DNA from: Petrolisthes cinctipes
Taxonomy: Eukaryota; Arthropoda; Malacostraca; Decapoda; Porcellanidae
Length of the DNA: 64,000 bases
NCBI GenBank assembly: GCA_033782935.1
Contig: JAWQEG010000526.1
Location: 955,501-1,019,500, forward strand
Direction: 5' to 3'
This document shows positions 10,344 through 23,400 of the stretch, one piece after another. The position numbers were made by a program, and so were the translations under genes. Each line of letters opens with the position of its first letter. Position 1 is the stretch's first letter. The notes below the pieces were generated by a model that was given only the letters and a program-made list of their open reading frames with translations, had not been told where the DNA came from and made no database searches.

Positions 10344-13300
10344 AGGCATGTACAGATTGCTTCTGGGACCCCAAAATATTGAATTTTCGGGTGTTTTGAG
10401 CCTGAATTTGAGATATAAACGGGTACTGAAGATGCATACACATATCGACTTTTGTGCACCTAAAAGATCGATTTTCAGTATGTTTTGAGCATGTATTTTG
10501 AAAATACTCTAACACGGAGTAGGCATGTACAGATCGCTTTTGGGACCCCTAAATATCGAATTTTCGGGTGTTTTGGGACTGAATTTGAGAAATCGACTTT
10601 TTGGCACCTAAAAGATCGATTTTTTGCATGTTTTTAGCCTATATTTTGAAAATATTCTAGCACTGAGTAGGCATGTACAGATTGCCTCTGGGACCCCAAA
10701 ATATTGAATTTTCGGGTGTTTTGAGCCTGAATTTGAGATATAAACGGGTACAGAAGATACATGCACATATTGACTTTGGGCACCAAAAATATCGATTTTC
10801 AGCATGTTTTGGGCCTGAATTTTGAAAATACTCTAACATGGAGTAGGCATGTACAGATTGCTTCTGGGACCCCAAAATATCGAATTTTCGGGTGTTTAGG
10901 GCCAGAATTTGAGATATAAACGGGTACAGAAGATGCATGCACATATCGACTTTTGGGCACCTAAAAGATCGATTTTGAGCATGTTTTTGGCCTGTATTTT
11001 GAAAATACTCTAACACGGAGTAGGCATGTACAGATACCTTCTGGAACCTCTAAATATCGAATTTTCGGGTGTTTTGGGACTGAATTTGGGATATCGATTT
11101 TTTGGCACCTAAAATGTCGATTTTTAGCATGTTTTTAGCCTATATTTTGAAAATATTCTAGCACTGTGTAGGCATGTACAGATTGCTTCTGGGACCCCAA
11201 AATATTGAATTTTCGGGTGTTTTGAGCCTGAATTTGAGATATAAACGGGTACAGAAGATACATGCACATATTGACTTTTGGCATCTAAAATATCGATTTT
11301 CAGCATGTTTTGGGCCTGTATATTGAAAATACTCTAACACTGAGTAGGCATGTACAGATTGCTTCTGTGACCCCAAAATATTGAATTTTCGGGTGTTTTG
11401 AGCCTGAATTTGAGATATAAACGGGTACTGAAGATGCATGCACATATCGACTTTTGTGCACCTAAAAGATCGATTTTCAGTATGTTTTGAGCATGTATTT
11501 TGAAAATACTCTAACACGGAGTAGGCATGTACAGATCGCTTCTGGGACCTCTAAATTTCGAATTTTCGGGTGTTTTGGGACTGAATTTGAGATATCGACT
11601 TTTTGGCACCTAAAAGATCGATTTTTAGCATGTTTTTTGCCTATATTTTGAAAATATTCTAGCACTGAGTAGGCATGTACAGATTGCTTCTGGGACCCCA
11701 AAATATTGAATTTTCGGGTGTTTTGAGCCTGAATTTGAGATATAAACGGGTACAGAAGATACATGCACATATTGACTTTGGGCACCAAAAATATCGATTT
11801 TCAGCATGTTTTGGGCCTGAATTTTGAAAATACTCTAACATGGAGTAGGCATGTACAGATCGCTTCTGGGACCCCAAAATATCGAATTTTAGGGTGTTTA
11901 GGGCCAGAATTTGAGATATAAACGGGTACAGAAGATGCATGCACATATCGACTTTTGGGCACCTAAAAGATCGATTTTGAGCATGTTTTTGGCCTGTATT
12001 TTGAAAATACTCTAACACGGAGTAGGCATGTACAGATACCTTCTGGGACCTCTAAATATCGAATTTTCGGGTGTTTTGGGACTGAATTTGAGATATCGAT
12101 TTTTTGGCACCTAAAAGATCGATTTTTAGCATGTTTTTAGCCTATATTTTGAAAATATTCTAGCACTGTGTAGGCATGTACAGATTGCTTCTGGGACCCC
12201 AAAATATTGAATTTTCGGGTGTTTTGAGCCTGAATTTGAGATATAAACGGGTACAGAAGATACATGCACATATTGACTTTGGGCACCAAAAATATCGTTT
12301 TTCAGCATGTTTTGGGCCTGAATTTTGAAAATACTCTAACACGGAGTAGGCATGTACAGATCGCTTCTGGGACCCCAAAATATCGAATTTTCGGGTGTTT
12401 AGGGCGAGAATTTGAGATATAAACGGGTACAGAAGATGCATGCACATATCGACTTTTGTGCACCTAAAAGATCGATTTTCAGTATGTTTTGAGCATGTAT
12501 TTTGAAAATACTCTAACACGGAGTAGGCATGTACAGATCGCTTCTGGGACCCCTAAATATCGAATTTTCGGGTGTTTTGGGACTGAATTTGAGATATCGA
12601 CTTTTTGGCACCTAAAAGATCGATTTTTAGCATGTTTTTAGCCTATATTTTGAAAATATTCTAGCACTGAGTAGGCATGTACAGATTGCTTCTGGGACCC
12701 CAAAATATTGAATTTTCGGGTGTTTTGAGCCTGAATTTGAGATATAAACGGGTACAGAAGATACATGCACATATTGACTTTGGGCACCAAAAATATCGAT
12801 TTTCAGCATGTTTTGGGCCTGCATTTTGAAAATACTCTAACACGGAGTAGGCATGTACAGATCGCTTCTGGGACCCCAAAATATCGAATTTTCGGGTGTT
12901 TAGGGCCAGAATTTGTGATATAAACGGGTACAGAAGATGCATGCACATATCGACTTTTGGGCACCTAAAAGATCGATTTTCAGTATGTTTTTGGCCTGTA
13001 TTTTGAAAATACTCTAACACGGAGTAGGCATGTACAGATACCTTCTGGGGCCTCTAAATATCGAATTTTCAGGTGTTTTGGGACTGAATTTGAGATATCG
13101 ATTTTTTGGCACCTAAAATTTCGATTTTTTGCATGTTTTTAGCCTATATTTTGAAAATATTCTAGCACTGTGTAGGCATGTACAGATTGCTTCAGGGACC
13201 CCAAAATATTGAATTTTCGGGTGTTTTGAGCCTGAATTTGAGATATAAATGGGTACAGAAGATACATGCACATATTGACTTTGGGCATCTAAAATATCGA

Positions 13301-14641
13301 TTTTCAGCATGTTTTGGGCCTGTATTTTGAAAATACTCTAACACTGAGTAGGCATGTACAGATTGCTTCTGTGACCCCAAAATATTGAATTTTTGGGTGT
13401 TTTGAGCCTGAATTTGAGATATAAACGGGTACTGAAGATGCATGCACATATCGCTTTTGTGCACCTAAAAGATCGATTTTCAGTATGTTTTGAGCATGTA
13501 TTTTGAAAATACTCTAACACGGAGTAGGCATGTACAGATCGCTTCTGGAACCCCTAAATATCGATTTTTCGGGTGTTTTGGGACTGAATTTGAGATATCG
13601 ACTTTTTGGCACCTAAAAGATCGATTTTTAGCATGTATTTAGCCTATATTTTGAAAAAATTCTAGCACTGAGTAGGCATGTACATTTGCTTCTGGGACCC
13701 CAAAATATTGAATTTTCGGGTGTTTTGAGCCTGAATTTGAGATATAAACGGGTACAGAAGATACATGCACATATTGACTTTGGGCACAAAAAATATCGAT
13801 TTTCAGCATGTTTTGGGCCTGAATTTTGTAAAATACTCTAACACGGAGTAGGCATGTACAGATCGCTTCTGGGACCCCAAAATATCGAATTTTCGGGTGT
13901 TTAGGGCCAGAATTTGAGATATAAACGGGTACAGAAGATGCATGCACATATCGACTTTTGGGCACCTAAAAGATCGATTTTCAGTATGTTTTTGGCCTGT
14001 ATTTTGAAAATACTCTAACACGGAGTAGGCATGTACAGATACCTTCTGGGGCCTCTAAATATCGAATTTTCAGGTGTTTTGGGACTGAATTTGAGATATC
14101 GATTTTTTGGCACCTAAAATTTCGATTTTTTGCATGTTTTTAGCCTATATTTTGAAAATATTCTAGCACTGTGTAGGCATGTACAGATTGCTTCAGGGAC
14201 CCCAAAATATTGAATTTTCGGGTGTTTTGAGCCTGAATTTGAGATATAAATGGGTACAGAAGATACATGCACATATTGACTTTGGGCATCTAAAATATCG
14301 ATTTTCAGCATGTTTTGGGCCTGTATTTTGAAAATACTCTAACACTGAGTAGGCATGTACAGATTGCTTCTGTGACCCCAAAATATTGAATTTTTGGGTG
14401 TTTTGAGCCTGAATTTGAGATATAAACGTGTACTGAAGATGCATGCACATATCGCTTTTGTGCACCTAAAAGATCGATTTTCAGTATGTTTTGAGCATGT
14501 ATTTTGAAAATACTCTAACACGGAGTAGGCATGTACAGATCGCTTCTGGAACCCCTAAATATCGATTTTTCGGGTGTTTTGGGACTGAATTTGAGATATC
14601 GACTTTTTGGCACCTAAAAGATCGATTTTCAGCATGTATTT
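10290..14641. repeat. Block duplication D1, copy 2
   Basis: Tandem copy of 5.11-9.96 kb. It shares the same order of trimers, the GGGATATCGATTTTTT and TTTTAGGGTGTTTAGG variants and the hexamer pair, which sits here at about 12673-14641. It differs from copy 1 by the absence of one unit of about 500 bp and by scattered substitutions, for example ATTGCCTCTGG at 10681 and CTGGAACCTC at about 11041. It ends at a deletion junction near 14641 where a 176-bp monomer present at 9.96-10.13 kb has been lost. Confidence 0.85.
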
Positions 14642-14660
14642 GGCCTGAATTTTGAAAATA
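14630..14660 (+). other. Deletion junction: one 176-bp monomer lost
   Basis: A C2 monomer reading CAGCATGTATTTGGCCTG continues directly into the A1 tail AATTTTGAAAATACTC. In D1 copy 1 the corresponding C2 tail and the following A1 monomer are intact. The shift between copies changes from 4,684 bases before the join to 4,508 after it, a loss of exactly 176. The crossover lies in GGCCT, which both monomer types share. Confidence 0.8.
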
Positions 14661-14769
14661 CTCTAACACGGAGTAGGCATGTACAGATCGCTTCTGGGAC
14701 CCCAAAATATCGAATTTTCGGGTGTTTAGGGCCAGAATTTGAGATATAAACGGGTACAGAAGATGCATG

Positions 14770-17700
14770 CACATATCGACTTTTGGGCACCTAAAAGATC
14801 GATTTTCAGCATGTTTTGGGCCTGTATTTTGAAAATACTCTAACACTAAGTAGGCATGTACAGATTGCTTCTGGGACCCCAAAATATCGAATTTTCGGGT
14901 GTTTTGAGCCTGAATTTGAGATATAAACGGGTACTGAAGATGCATGCACATATCGACTTTTGTGCACCTAAAAGATCGATTTTCAGTATGTTTTGAGCAT
15001 GTATTTTGAAAATACTCTAACACGGAGTAGGCATGTACAGATCGCTTCTGGGACCCCTAAATATCGAATTTTCGGGTGTTTTGGGACTGAATTTGAGATA
15101 TCGACTTTTTGGCACCTAAAAGATCGATTTTTAGCATGTTTTTAGCCTATATTTTGAAAATATTCTAGCACTGAGTAGGCATGTACAGATTGCTTCTGGG
15201 ACCCCAAAATATTGAATTTTCGGGTGTTTTGAGCCTGAATTTGAGATATAAACGGGTACAGAAGATACATGCACATATTGACTTTGGGCACCAAAAATAT
15301 CGATTTTCAGCATGTTTTGGGCCTGAATTTTGAAAATACACTAACACGGAGTAGGCATGTACAGATCGCTTCTGGGACACCAAAATATCGAATTTTCGGG
15401 TGTTTCGGGGCTGAATTTGAGATATCGATTTTTTGGCACCTAAAATGTCGATTTTTAGCATGTTTTTAGCCTATATTTTGAAAATATTCTAGCACTGAGT
15501 AGGCATGTACAGATTGCTTCTGGGACCCCAAAATATTGAATTTTCGGGTGTTTTGAGCCTGAATTTGAGATATAAACGGGTACAGAAGATACATGCACAT
15601 ATTGACTTTGGGCACAAAAAATATCGATTTTCAGCATGTTTTGGGCCTGAATTTTGAAAATACTCTAACACGGAGTAGGCATGTACAGATCGCTTCTGGG
15701 ACCCCAAAATATCGAATTTTCGGGTGTTTAGGGCCAGAATTTGAGATATAAACGGGTACAGAAGATGCATGCACATATCGACTTTTGGGCACCTAAAAGA
15801 TCGATTTTCAGTATGTTTTTGGCCTGTATTTTGAAAATACTCTAACACGGAGTAGGCATGTACAGATACCTTCTGGGGCCTCTAAATATCGAATTTTCAG
15901 GTGTTTTGGGACTGAATTTGAGATATCGATTTTTTGGCACCTAAAATGTCGGTTTTTAGCATGTTTTTAGCCTATATTTTGAAAATATTTCAGTACTGTG
16001 TAAGCATGTACAGATTGCTTCAGGGACCCCAAAATATTGAATTTTCGGGTGTTTTGAGCCTGAATTTGAGATATAAATGGGTACAGAAGATACATGCACA
16101 TATTGACTTTGGGCATCTAAAATATCGATTTTCAGCATGTTTTGGGCCTGTATTTTGAAAATACTCTAACACTGAGTAGGCATGTACAGATTGCTTCTGT
16201 GACCCCAAAATATTGAATTTTTGGGTGTTTTGAGCCTGAATTTGAGATATAAACGGGTACTGAAGATGCATGCACATATCGCTTCTGTGCACCTAAAAGA
16301 TCGATTTTCAGTATGTTTTGAGGATGTATTTTGAAAATACTCTAACACGGAGTAGGCATGTACAGATCGCTTCTGGAACCCCTAAATATCGAATTTTCGG
16401 GTGTTTTGGGACTGAATTTGAGAAATCGACTTTTTGGCACCTAAAAGATCGATTTTTAGCATGTTTTTAGCCTATATTTTGAAAATATTCTAGCACTGAG
16501 TAGGCATGTACAGATTGCTTCTGGGACCCCAAAATATTGAATTTTCGGGTGTTTTGAGCCTGAATTTGAGATATAAACGGGTACAGAAGATACATGCACA
16601 TATTGACTTTGGGCATCTAAAATATCGATTTTCAGCATGTTTTGGGCCTGTATTTTGAAAATACTCTAACACTCAGTAGGCATGTACAGATTGCTTCTGG
16701 GACCCCAAAATATCAAATTTTCGGGTGTTTTGAGCCTGAATTTGAGATATAAACGGGTACTGAAGATGCATGCACATATCGACTTTTGTGCACCTAAAAG
16801 ATCGATTTTGAGTATGTTTTGAGCATGTATTTTGAAAATACTCTAACACGGAGTACAGATCGCTTCTGGGACCCCTAAATATCGAATTTTCGGGTGTTTT
16901 GGGACTGAATTTGAGATATCGACTTGTTGGCACCTAAAAGATCGATTTTTTGCATGTTTTTAGCCTATATTTTGAAAATATTCTAGCACTGAGTAGGCAT
17001 GTACAGATTGCTTCTGGGACCCCAAAATATTGAATTTTCGGGTGTTTTGAGCCTGAATTTGAGATATAAACGGGTACAGAAGATACATGCACATATTGAC
17101 TTTGGGCACCAAAAATATCGATTTTCAGCATGTTTTGGGCCTGAATTTTGAAAATACTCTAACACGGAGTAGGCATGTACAGAGATCGCTTTTGGGACCC
17201 CAAAATATCGAATTTTCGGGTGTTTAGGGCCAGAATTTGAGATATAAACGGGTACAGAAGATGCATGCACATATCGACTTTTGGGCACCTAAAAGATCGA
17301 TTTTCAGTATGTTTTTGGCCTGTATTTTGAAAATACTCTAACACGGAGTAGGCATGTACAGATACCTTCTGGGACCTCTAAATATCGAATTTTCGAGTGT
17401 TTTGGGACTGAATTTGAGATATCGATTTTTTGGCACCTAAAATGTCGATTTTTAGCATGTTTTTAGCCTATATTTTGAAAATATTCTAGCACTGTGTAGG
17501 CATGTACAGATTGCTTCTGGGACCCCAAAATATAGAATTTTCGGGTGTTTTGAGCCTGAATTTGAGATATAAACGGGTACAGAAGATACATGCACATATT
17601 GACTTTGGGCATCTAAAATATCGATTTTCAGCATGTTTTGGGCCTGTATTTTGAAAATAATCTAACACTGAGTAAGCATGTACAGATTGCTTCTGGGACC

Positions 17701-20430
17701 CCAAAATATTGAATTTTCGGGTGTTTTGAGCCTGAATTTGAGATATAAACGGGTACTGAAGATGCATGCACATATCGACTTTTGTGCACCTAAAAGTTCG
17801 ATTTTCAGTATGTTTTGAGCATGTATTTTGAAAATACTCTAACACGGAGTAGGCATGTACAGATCGGTTCTGGGACCCCTAAATATCGAATTTTCGGGTG
17901 TTTTGGGACTGAATTTGAGATATCGACTTTTTGGCACCTAAAATATCGATTTTCAGCATGTTTTTAGCCTATATTTTGAAAATATTCTAGCACTGAGTAG
18001 GCATGTACAGATTGCTTCTGGGACCCCAAAATATTGAATTTTCGGTTGTTTTGAGCCTGAATTTGAGATATAAACGGGTACAGAAGATACATGCACATAT
18101 TGACTTTGGGCACCAAAAATATCGATTTTCAGAATGTTTTGGGCCTGAATTTTGAAAATACTCTAACACGGAGTAGGCATGTACAGATCGCTTCTGGGAC
18201 CCCAAAATATCGAATTTTCGGGTGTTTAGGGCCAGAATTTGTGATATAAACGGGTACAGAAGATGCATGCACATATCGACTTTTGTGCACCTAAAAGATC
18301 GATTTTCAGTATGTTTTGAGCATGTATTTTGAAAATACTCTAACACGGAGTAGGCATGTACAGATCGCTTCTGGGACCCCTAAATATCGAATTTTCGGGT
18401 GTTTTGGGACTGAATTTGAGATATCGACTTTTTGGCACCTAAAAGATCGATTTTTAGCATGTTTTTAGCCTATATTTTGAAAATATTCTAGCACTGTACA
18501 GATTGCTTCTGGGACCCCAAAATATTGAATTTTCGGGTGTTTTGAGCCTGAATTTGAGATATAAACGGGTACAGAAGATACATGCACATATTGACTTTGG
18601 GCACCAAAAATATCGATTTTCAGCATGTTTTGGGCCTATATTTTGAAAATACTATAACACAGAGTAGGCATGTACAGATCGCTTCTGGGACCCCAAAATA
18701 TCGAATTTTCGGGTGTTTAGGGCCAGAATTTGAGATATAAACGGGTTCAGAAGATGCATGCACATATCGACTTTTGGGCACCTAAAAGATCGATTTTCAG
18801 TATGTTTTGAGCATGTATTTTGAAAATACTCTAACACGGAGTAGGCATGAACAGATACCTTCTGGGACCTCTAAATATCGAATTTTCGGGTGTTTTGGGA
18901 CTGAATTTGAGATATAAACGGGTACTGAAGATGCATGCACATATCGCTTTTGTGCACCTAAAAGATCGATTTTCAGTATGTTTTGAGCATGTATTTTGAA
19001 AATACTCTAACACGGAGTAGGCATGTACAGATCACTTCTGGAACCCCTAAATATCGATTTTTCGGGTGTTTTGGGACTGAATTTGAGATATGACTTTTTG
19101 GCACCTAAAAGATCGATTTTTAGCATGTTTTTAGCCTATATATTGAAAATATTCTAGCACTGAGTAGGCATGTACAGATTGCTTCTGGGACCCCAAAATA
19201 TTGAATTTTTGGGTGTTTTGAGCCTGAATTTGAGATATAAACGGGTACAGAAGATACATGCACATATTGACTTTAGGCACCAAAAATATCGAATTTCAGC
19301 ATGTTTTGGGCCTGAATTTTGAAAATACTCTAACACGGAGTAGGCATGTACAGATCGCTTCTGGGACCCCAAAATATCGAATTTTCGGGTGTTTAGGGCC
19401 AGAATTTGAGATATAAACGGGTACAGAAGATGCATGCACATATCGACTTTTGGGCACCTAAAAGATCGATTTTCAGTATGTTTTTGGCCTGTATTTTGAA
19501 AATACTCTAACACGGAGTAGGCATGTACAGATACCTTCTGGGGCCTCTAAATATCGAATTTTCAGGTGTTTTGGGACTGAATTTGAGATATCGATTTTTT
19601 GTCACCTAAAATGTCGATTTTTAGCATGTTTTTAGCCTATATTTTGAAAATATTCTAGCACTGTGTAGGCATGTACAGATTGCTTCAGGGACCCCAAAAT
19701 ATTGAATTTTCGGGTGTTTTGAGCCTGAATTTGAGATATAAACGGGTACAGAAGATACATGCACATATTGACTTTGGGCATCTAAAATATCGATTTTCAG
19801 CATGTTTTGGGCCTGTATTTTGAAAATACTCTAACACTGAGTAGGCATGTACAGATTGCTTCTGGGACCCCAAAATATCGAATTTTCGGGTGTTTTGAGC
19901 CTGAATTTGAGATATAAACGGGTACTGAAGATGCATGCACATATCGACTTTTGTGCACCTAAAAGATCGATTTTCAGTATGTTTTGAGCATGTATTTTGA
20001 AAATACTCTAACACGGAGTAGGCATGTACAGATCGCTTCTGGGACCCCTAAATATCGAATTTTCGGGTGTTTTGGGACTGAATTTGAGATATCGACTTTT
20101 TGGCACCTAAAAGATCGATTTTTAGCATGTTTTTAGCCTATATTTTGAAAATATTCTAGCACTGTACAGATTGCTTCTGGGACCCCAAAATATTGAATTT
20201 TCGGGTGTTTTGAGCCTGAATTTGAGATATAAACGGGTACAGAAGATACATGCACATATTGACTTTGGGCACCAAAAATATCGATTTTCAGCATGTTTTG
20301 GGCCTGAATTTTGAAAATACTCTAACACGGAGTAGGCATGTACAGATCGCTTCTGGGACCCCAAAATATTGAATTTTCGGGTGTTTTGAGCCTGAATTTG
20401 AGATATAAACGGGTACAGAAGATACATGCA
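14770..20430. repeat. Block duplication D2, copy 1 (period 5,659 bp)
   Basis: The sequence matches 20.43-25.96 kb at a constant shift of 5,659 bases with no indel seen. By eye I found six substitutions between the copies, at 15406, 16323, 16810, 17396, 18654 and 19210 of this copy; the search was not exhaustive. Shared private marks include the 2-bp insertion GTACAGAGATCGC near 17179, the shortened junction GGAGTACAGATCGC near 16851, and AATATAGAATTTTC near 17531. About 99.9% identity over more than 5 kb makes this the youngest large duplication visible here. Confidence 0.9.
15394..15410 (+). promoter_or_regulatory. CENP-B-box-like motif, 8 of 9 core bases
   Basis: The known mammalian CENP-B box core is TTCGnnnnAnnCGGG. 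Here TTCG, four bases, T, two bases and CGGG match at every required base except the central A. Most monomers in the window have TTCG with correct spacing to TGGG (7 of 9), AGGG (7 of 9) or TGAG (6 of 9). No CENP-B binding can be claimed; the organism may not have the protein. Confidence 0.35.
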
Positions 20431-23400
20431 CATATCGACTTTTGGGCACCTAAAAGATCGATTTTCAGCATGTTTTGGGCCTGTATTTTGAAAATACTCT
20501 AACACTAAGTAGGCATGTACAGATTGCTTCTGGGACCCCAAAATATCGAATTTTCGGGTGTTTTGAGCCTGAATTTGAGATATAAACGGGTACTGAAGAT
20601 GCATGCACATATCGACTTTTGTGCACCTAAAAGATCGATTTTCAGTATGTTTTGAGCATGTATTTTGAAAATACTCTAACACGGAGTAGGCATGTACAGA
20701 TCGCTTCTGGGACCCCTAAATATCGAATTTTCGGGTGTTTTGGGACTGAATTTGAGATATCGACTTTTTGGCACCTAAAAGATCGATTTTTAGCATGTTT
20801 TTAGCCTATATTTTGAAAATATTCTAGCACTGAGTAGGCATGTACAGATTGCTTCTGGGACCCCAAAATATTGAATTTTCGGGTGTTTTGAGCCTGAATT
20901 TGAGATATAAACGGGTACAGAAGATACATGCACATATTGACTTTGGGCACCAAAAATATCGATTTTCAGCATGTTTTGGGCCTGAATTTTGAAAATACAC
21001 TAACACGGAGTAGGCATGTACAGATCGCTTCTGGGACACCAAAATATCGAATTTTCGGGTGTTTTGGGGCTGAATTTGAGATATCGATTTTTTGGCACCT
21101 AAAATGTCGATTTTTAGCATGTTTTTAGCCTATATTTTGAAAATATTCTAGCACTGAGTAGGCATGTACAGATTGCTTCTGGGACCCCAAAATATTGAAT
21201 TTTCGGGTGTTTTGAGCCTGAATTTGAGATATAAACGGGTACAGAAGATACATGCACATATTGACTTTGGGCACAAAAAATATCGATTTTCAGCATGTTT
21301 TGGGCCTGAATTTTGAAAATACTCTAACACGGAGTAGGCATGTACAGATCGCTTCTGGGACCCCAAAATATCGAATTTTCGGGTGTTTAGGGCCAGAATT
21401 TGAGATATAAACGGGTACAGAAGATGCATGCACATATCGACTTTTGGGCACCTAAAAGATCGATTTTCAGTATGTTTTTGGCCTGTATTTTGAAAATACT
21501 CTAACACGGAGTAGGCATGTACAGATACCTTCTGGGGCCTCTAAATATCGAATTTTCAGGTGTTTTGGGACTGAATTTGAGATATCGATTTTTTGGCACC
21601 TAAAATGTCGGTTTTTAGCATGTTTTTAGCCTATATTTTGAAAATATTTCAGTACTGTGTAAGCATGTACAGATTGCTTCAGGGACCCCAAAATATTGAA
21701 TTTTCGGGTGTTTTGAGCCTGAATTTGAGATATAAATGGGTACAGAAGATACATGCACATATTGACTTTGGGCATCTAAAATATCGATTTTCAGCATGTT
21801 TTGGGCCTGTATTTTGAAAATACTCTAACACTGAGTAGGCATGTACAGATTGCTTCTGTGACCCCAAAATATTGAATTTTTGGGTGTTTTGAGCCTGAAT
21901 TTGAGATATAAACGGGTACTGAAGATGCATGCACATATCGCTTCTGTGCACCTAAAAGATCGATTTTCAGTATGTTTTGAGCATGTATTTTGAAAATACT
22001 CTAACACGGAGTAGGCATGTACAGATCGCTTCTGGAACCCCTAAATATCGAATTTTCGGGTGTTTTGGGACTGAATTTGAGAAATCGACTTTTTGGCACC
22101 TAAAAGATCGATTTTTAGCATGTTTTTAGCCTATATTTTGAAAATATTCTAGCACTGAGTAGGCATGTACAGATTGCTTCTGGGACCCCAAAATATTGAA
22201 TTTTCGGGTGTTTTGAGCCTGAATTTGAGATATAAACGGGTACAGAAGATACATGCACATATTGACTTTGGGCATCTAAAATATCGATTTTCAGCATGTT
22301 TTGGGCCTGTATTTTGAAAATACTCTAACACTCAGTAGGCATGTACAGATTGCTTCTGGGACCCCAAAATATCAAATTTTCGGGTGTTTTGAGCCTGAAT
22401 TTGAGATATAAACGGGTACTGAAGATGCATGCACATATCGACTTTTGTGCACCTAAAAGATCGATTTTCAGTATGTTTTGAGCATGTATTTTGAAAATAC
22501 TCTAACACGGAGTACAGATCGCTTCTGGGACCCCTAAATATCGAATTTTCGGGTGTTTTGGGACTGAATTTGAGATATCGACTTGTTGGCACCTAAAAGA
22601 TCGATTTTTTGCATGTTTTTAGCCTATATTTTGAAAATATTCTAGCACTGAGTAGGCATGTACAGATTGCTTCTGGGACCCCAAAATATTGAATTTTCGG
22701 GTGTTTTGAGCCTGAATTTGAGATATAAACGGGTACAGAAGATACATGCACATATTGACTTTGGGCACCAAAAATATCGATTTTCAGCATGTTTTGGGCC
22801 TGAATTTTGAAAATACTCTAACACGGAGTAGGCATGTACAGAGATCGCTTTTGGGACCCCAAAATATCGAATTTTCGGGTGTTTAGGGCCAGAATTTGAG
22901 ATATAAACGGGTACAGAAGATGCATGCACATATCGACTTTTGGGCACCTAAAAGATCGATTTTCAGTATGTTTTTGGCCTGTATTTTGAAAATACTCTAA
23001 CACGGAGTAGGCATGTACAGATACCTTCTGGGACCTCTAAATATCGAATTTTCGGGTGTTTTGGGACTGAATTTGAGATATCGATTTTTTGGCACCTAAA
23101 ATGTCGATTTTTAGCATGTTTTTAGCCTATATTTTGAAAATATTCTAGCACTGTGTAGGCATGTACAGATTGCTTCTGGGACCCCAAAATATAGAATTTT
23201 CGGGTGTTTTGAGCCTGAATTTGAGATATAAACGGGTACAGAAGATACATGCACATATTGACTTTGGGCATCTAAAATATCGATTTTCAGCATGTTTTGG
23301 GCCTGTATTTTGAAAATAATCTAACACTGAGTAAGCATGTACAGATTGCTTCTGGGACCCCAAAATATTGAATTTTCGGGTGTTTTGAGCCTGAATTTGA

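Noticed and set aside
15934..16158. Plus-strand open frames of 61-87 codons (also at 3590, 15269, 20928, 21593, 33803, 40271, 46295)
   Set aside because: These are chance frames in repeat copies with a few altered stops. They have no family resemblance, and close copies of the same monomer are closed by stops.
20122..20682. Minus-strand open frames of 60-186 codons through the whole window, the longest here
   Set aside because: They repeat at the satellite period, occur in more than one frame over the same bases, begin and end at arbitrary places in the monomer, and change length with single substitutions. 501 is divisible by three, which makes them look conserved. No recognisable domain is present. 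I annotate none as coding.
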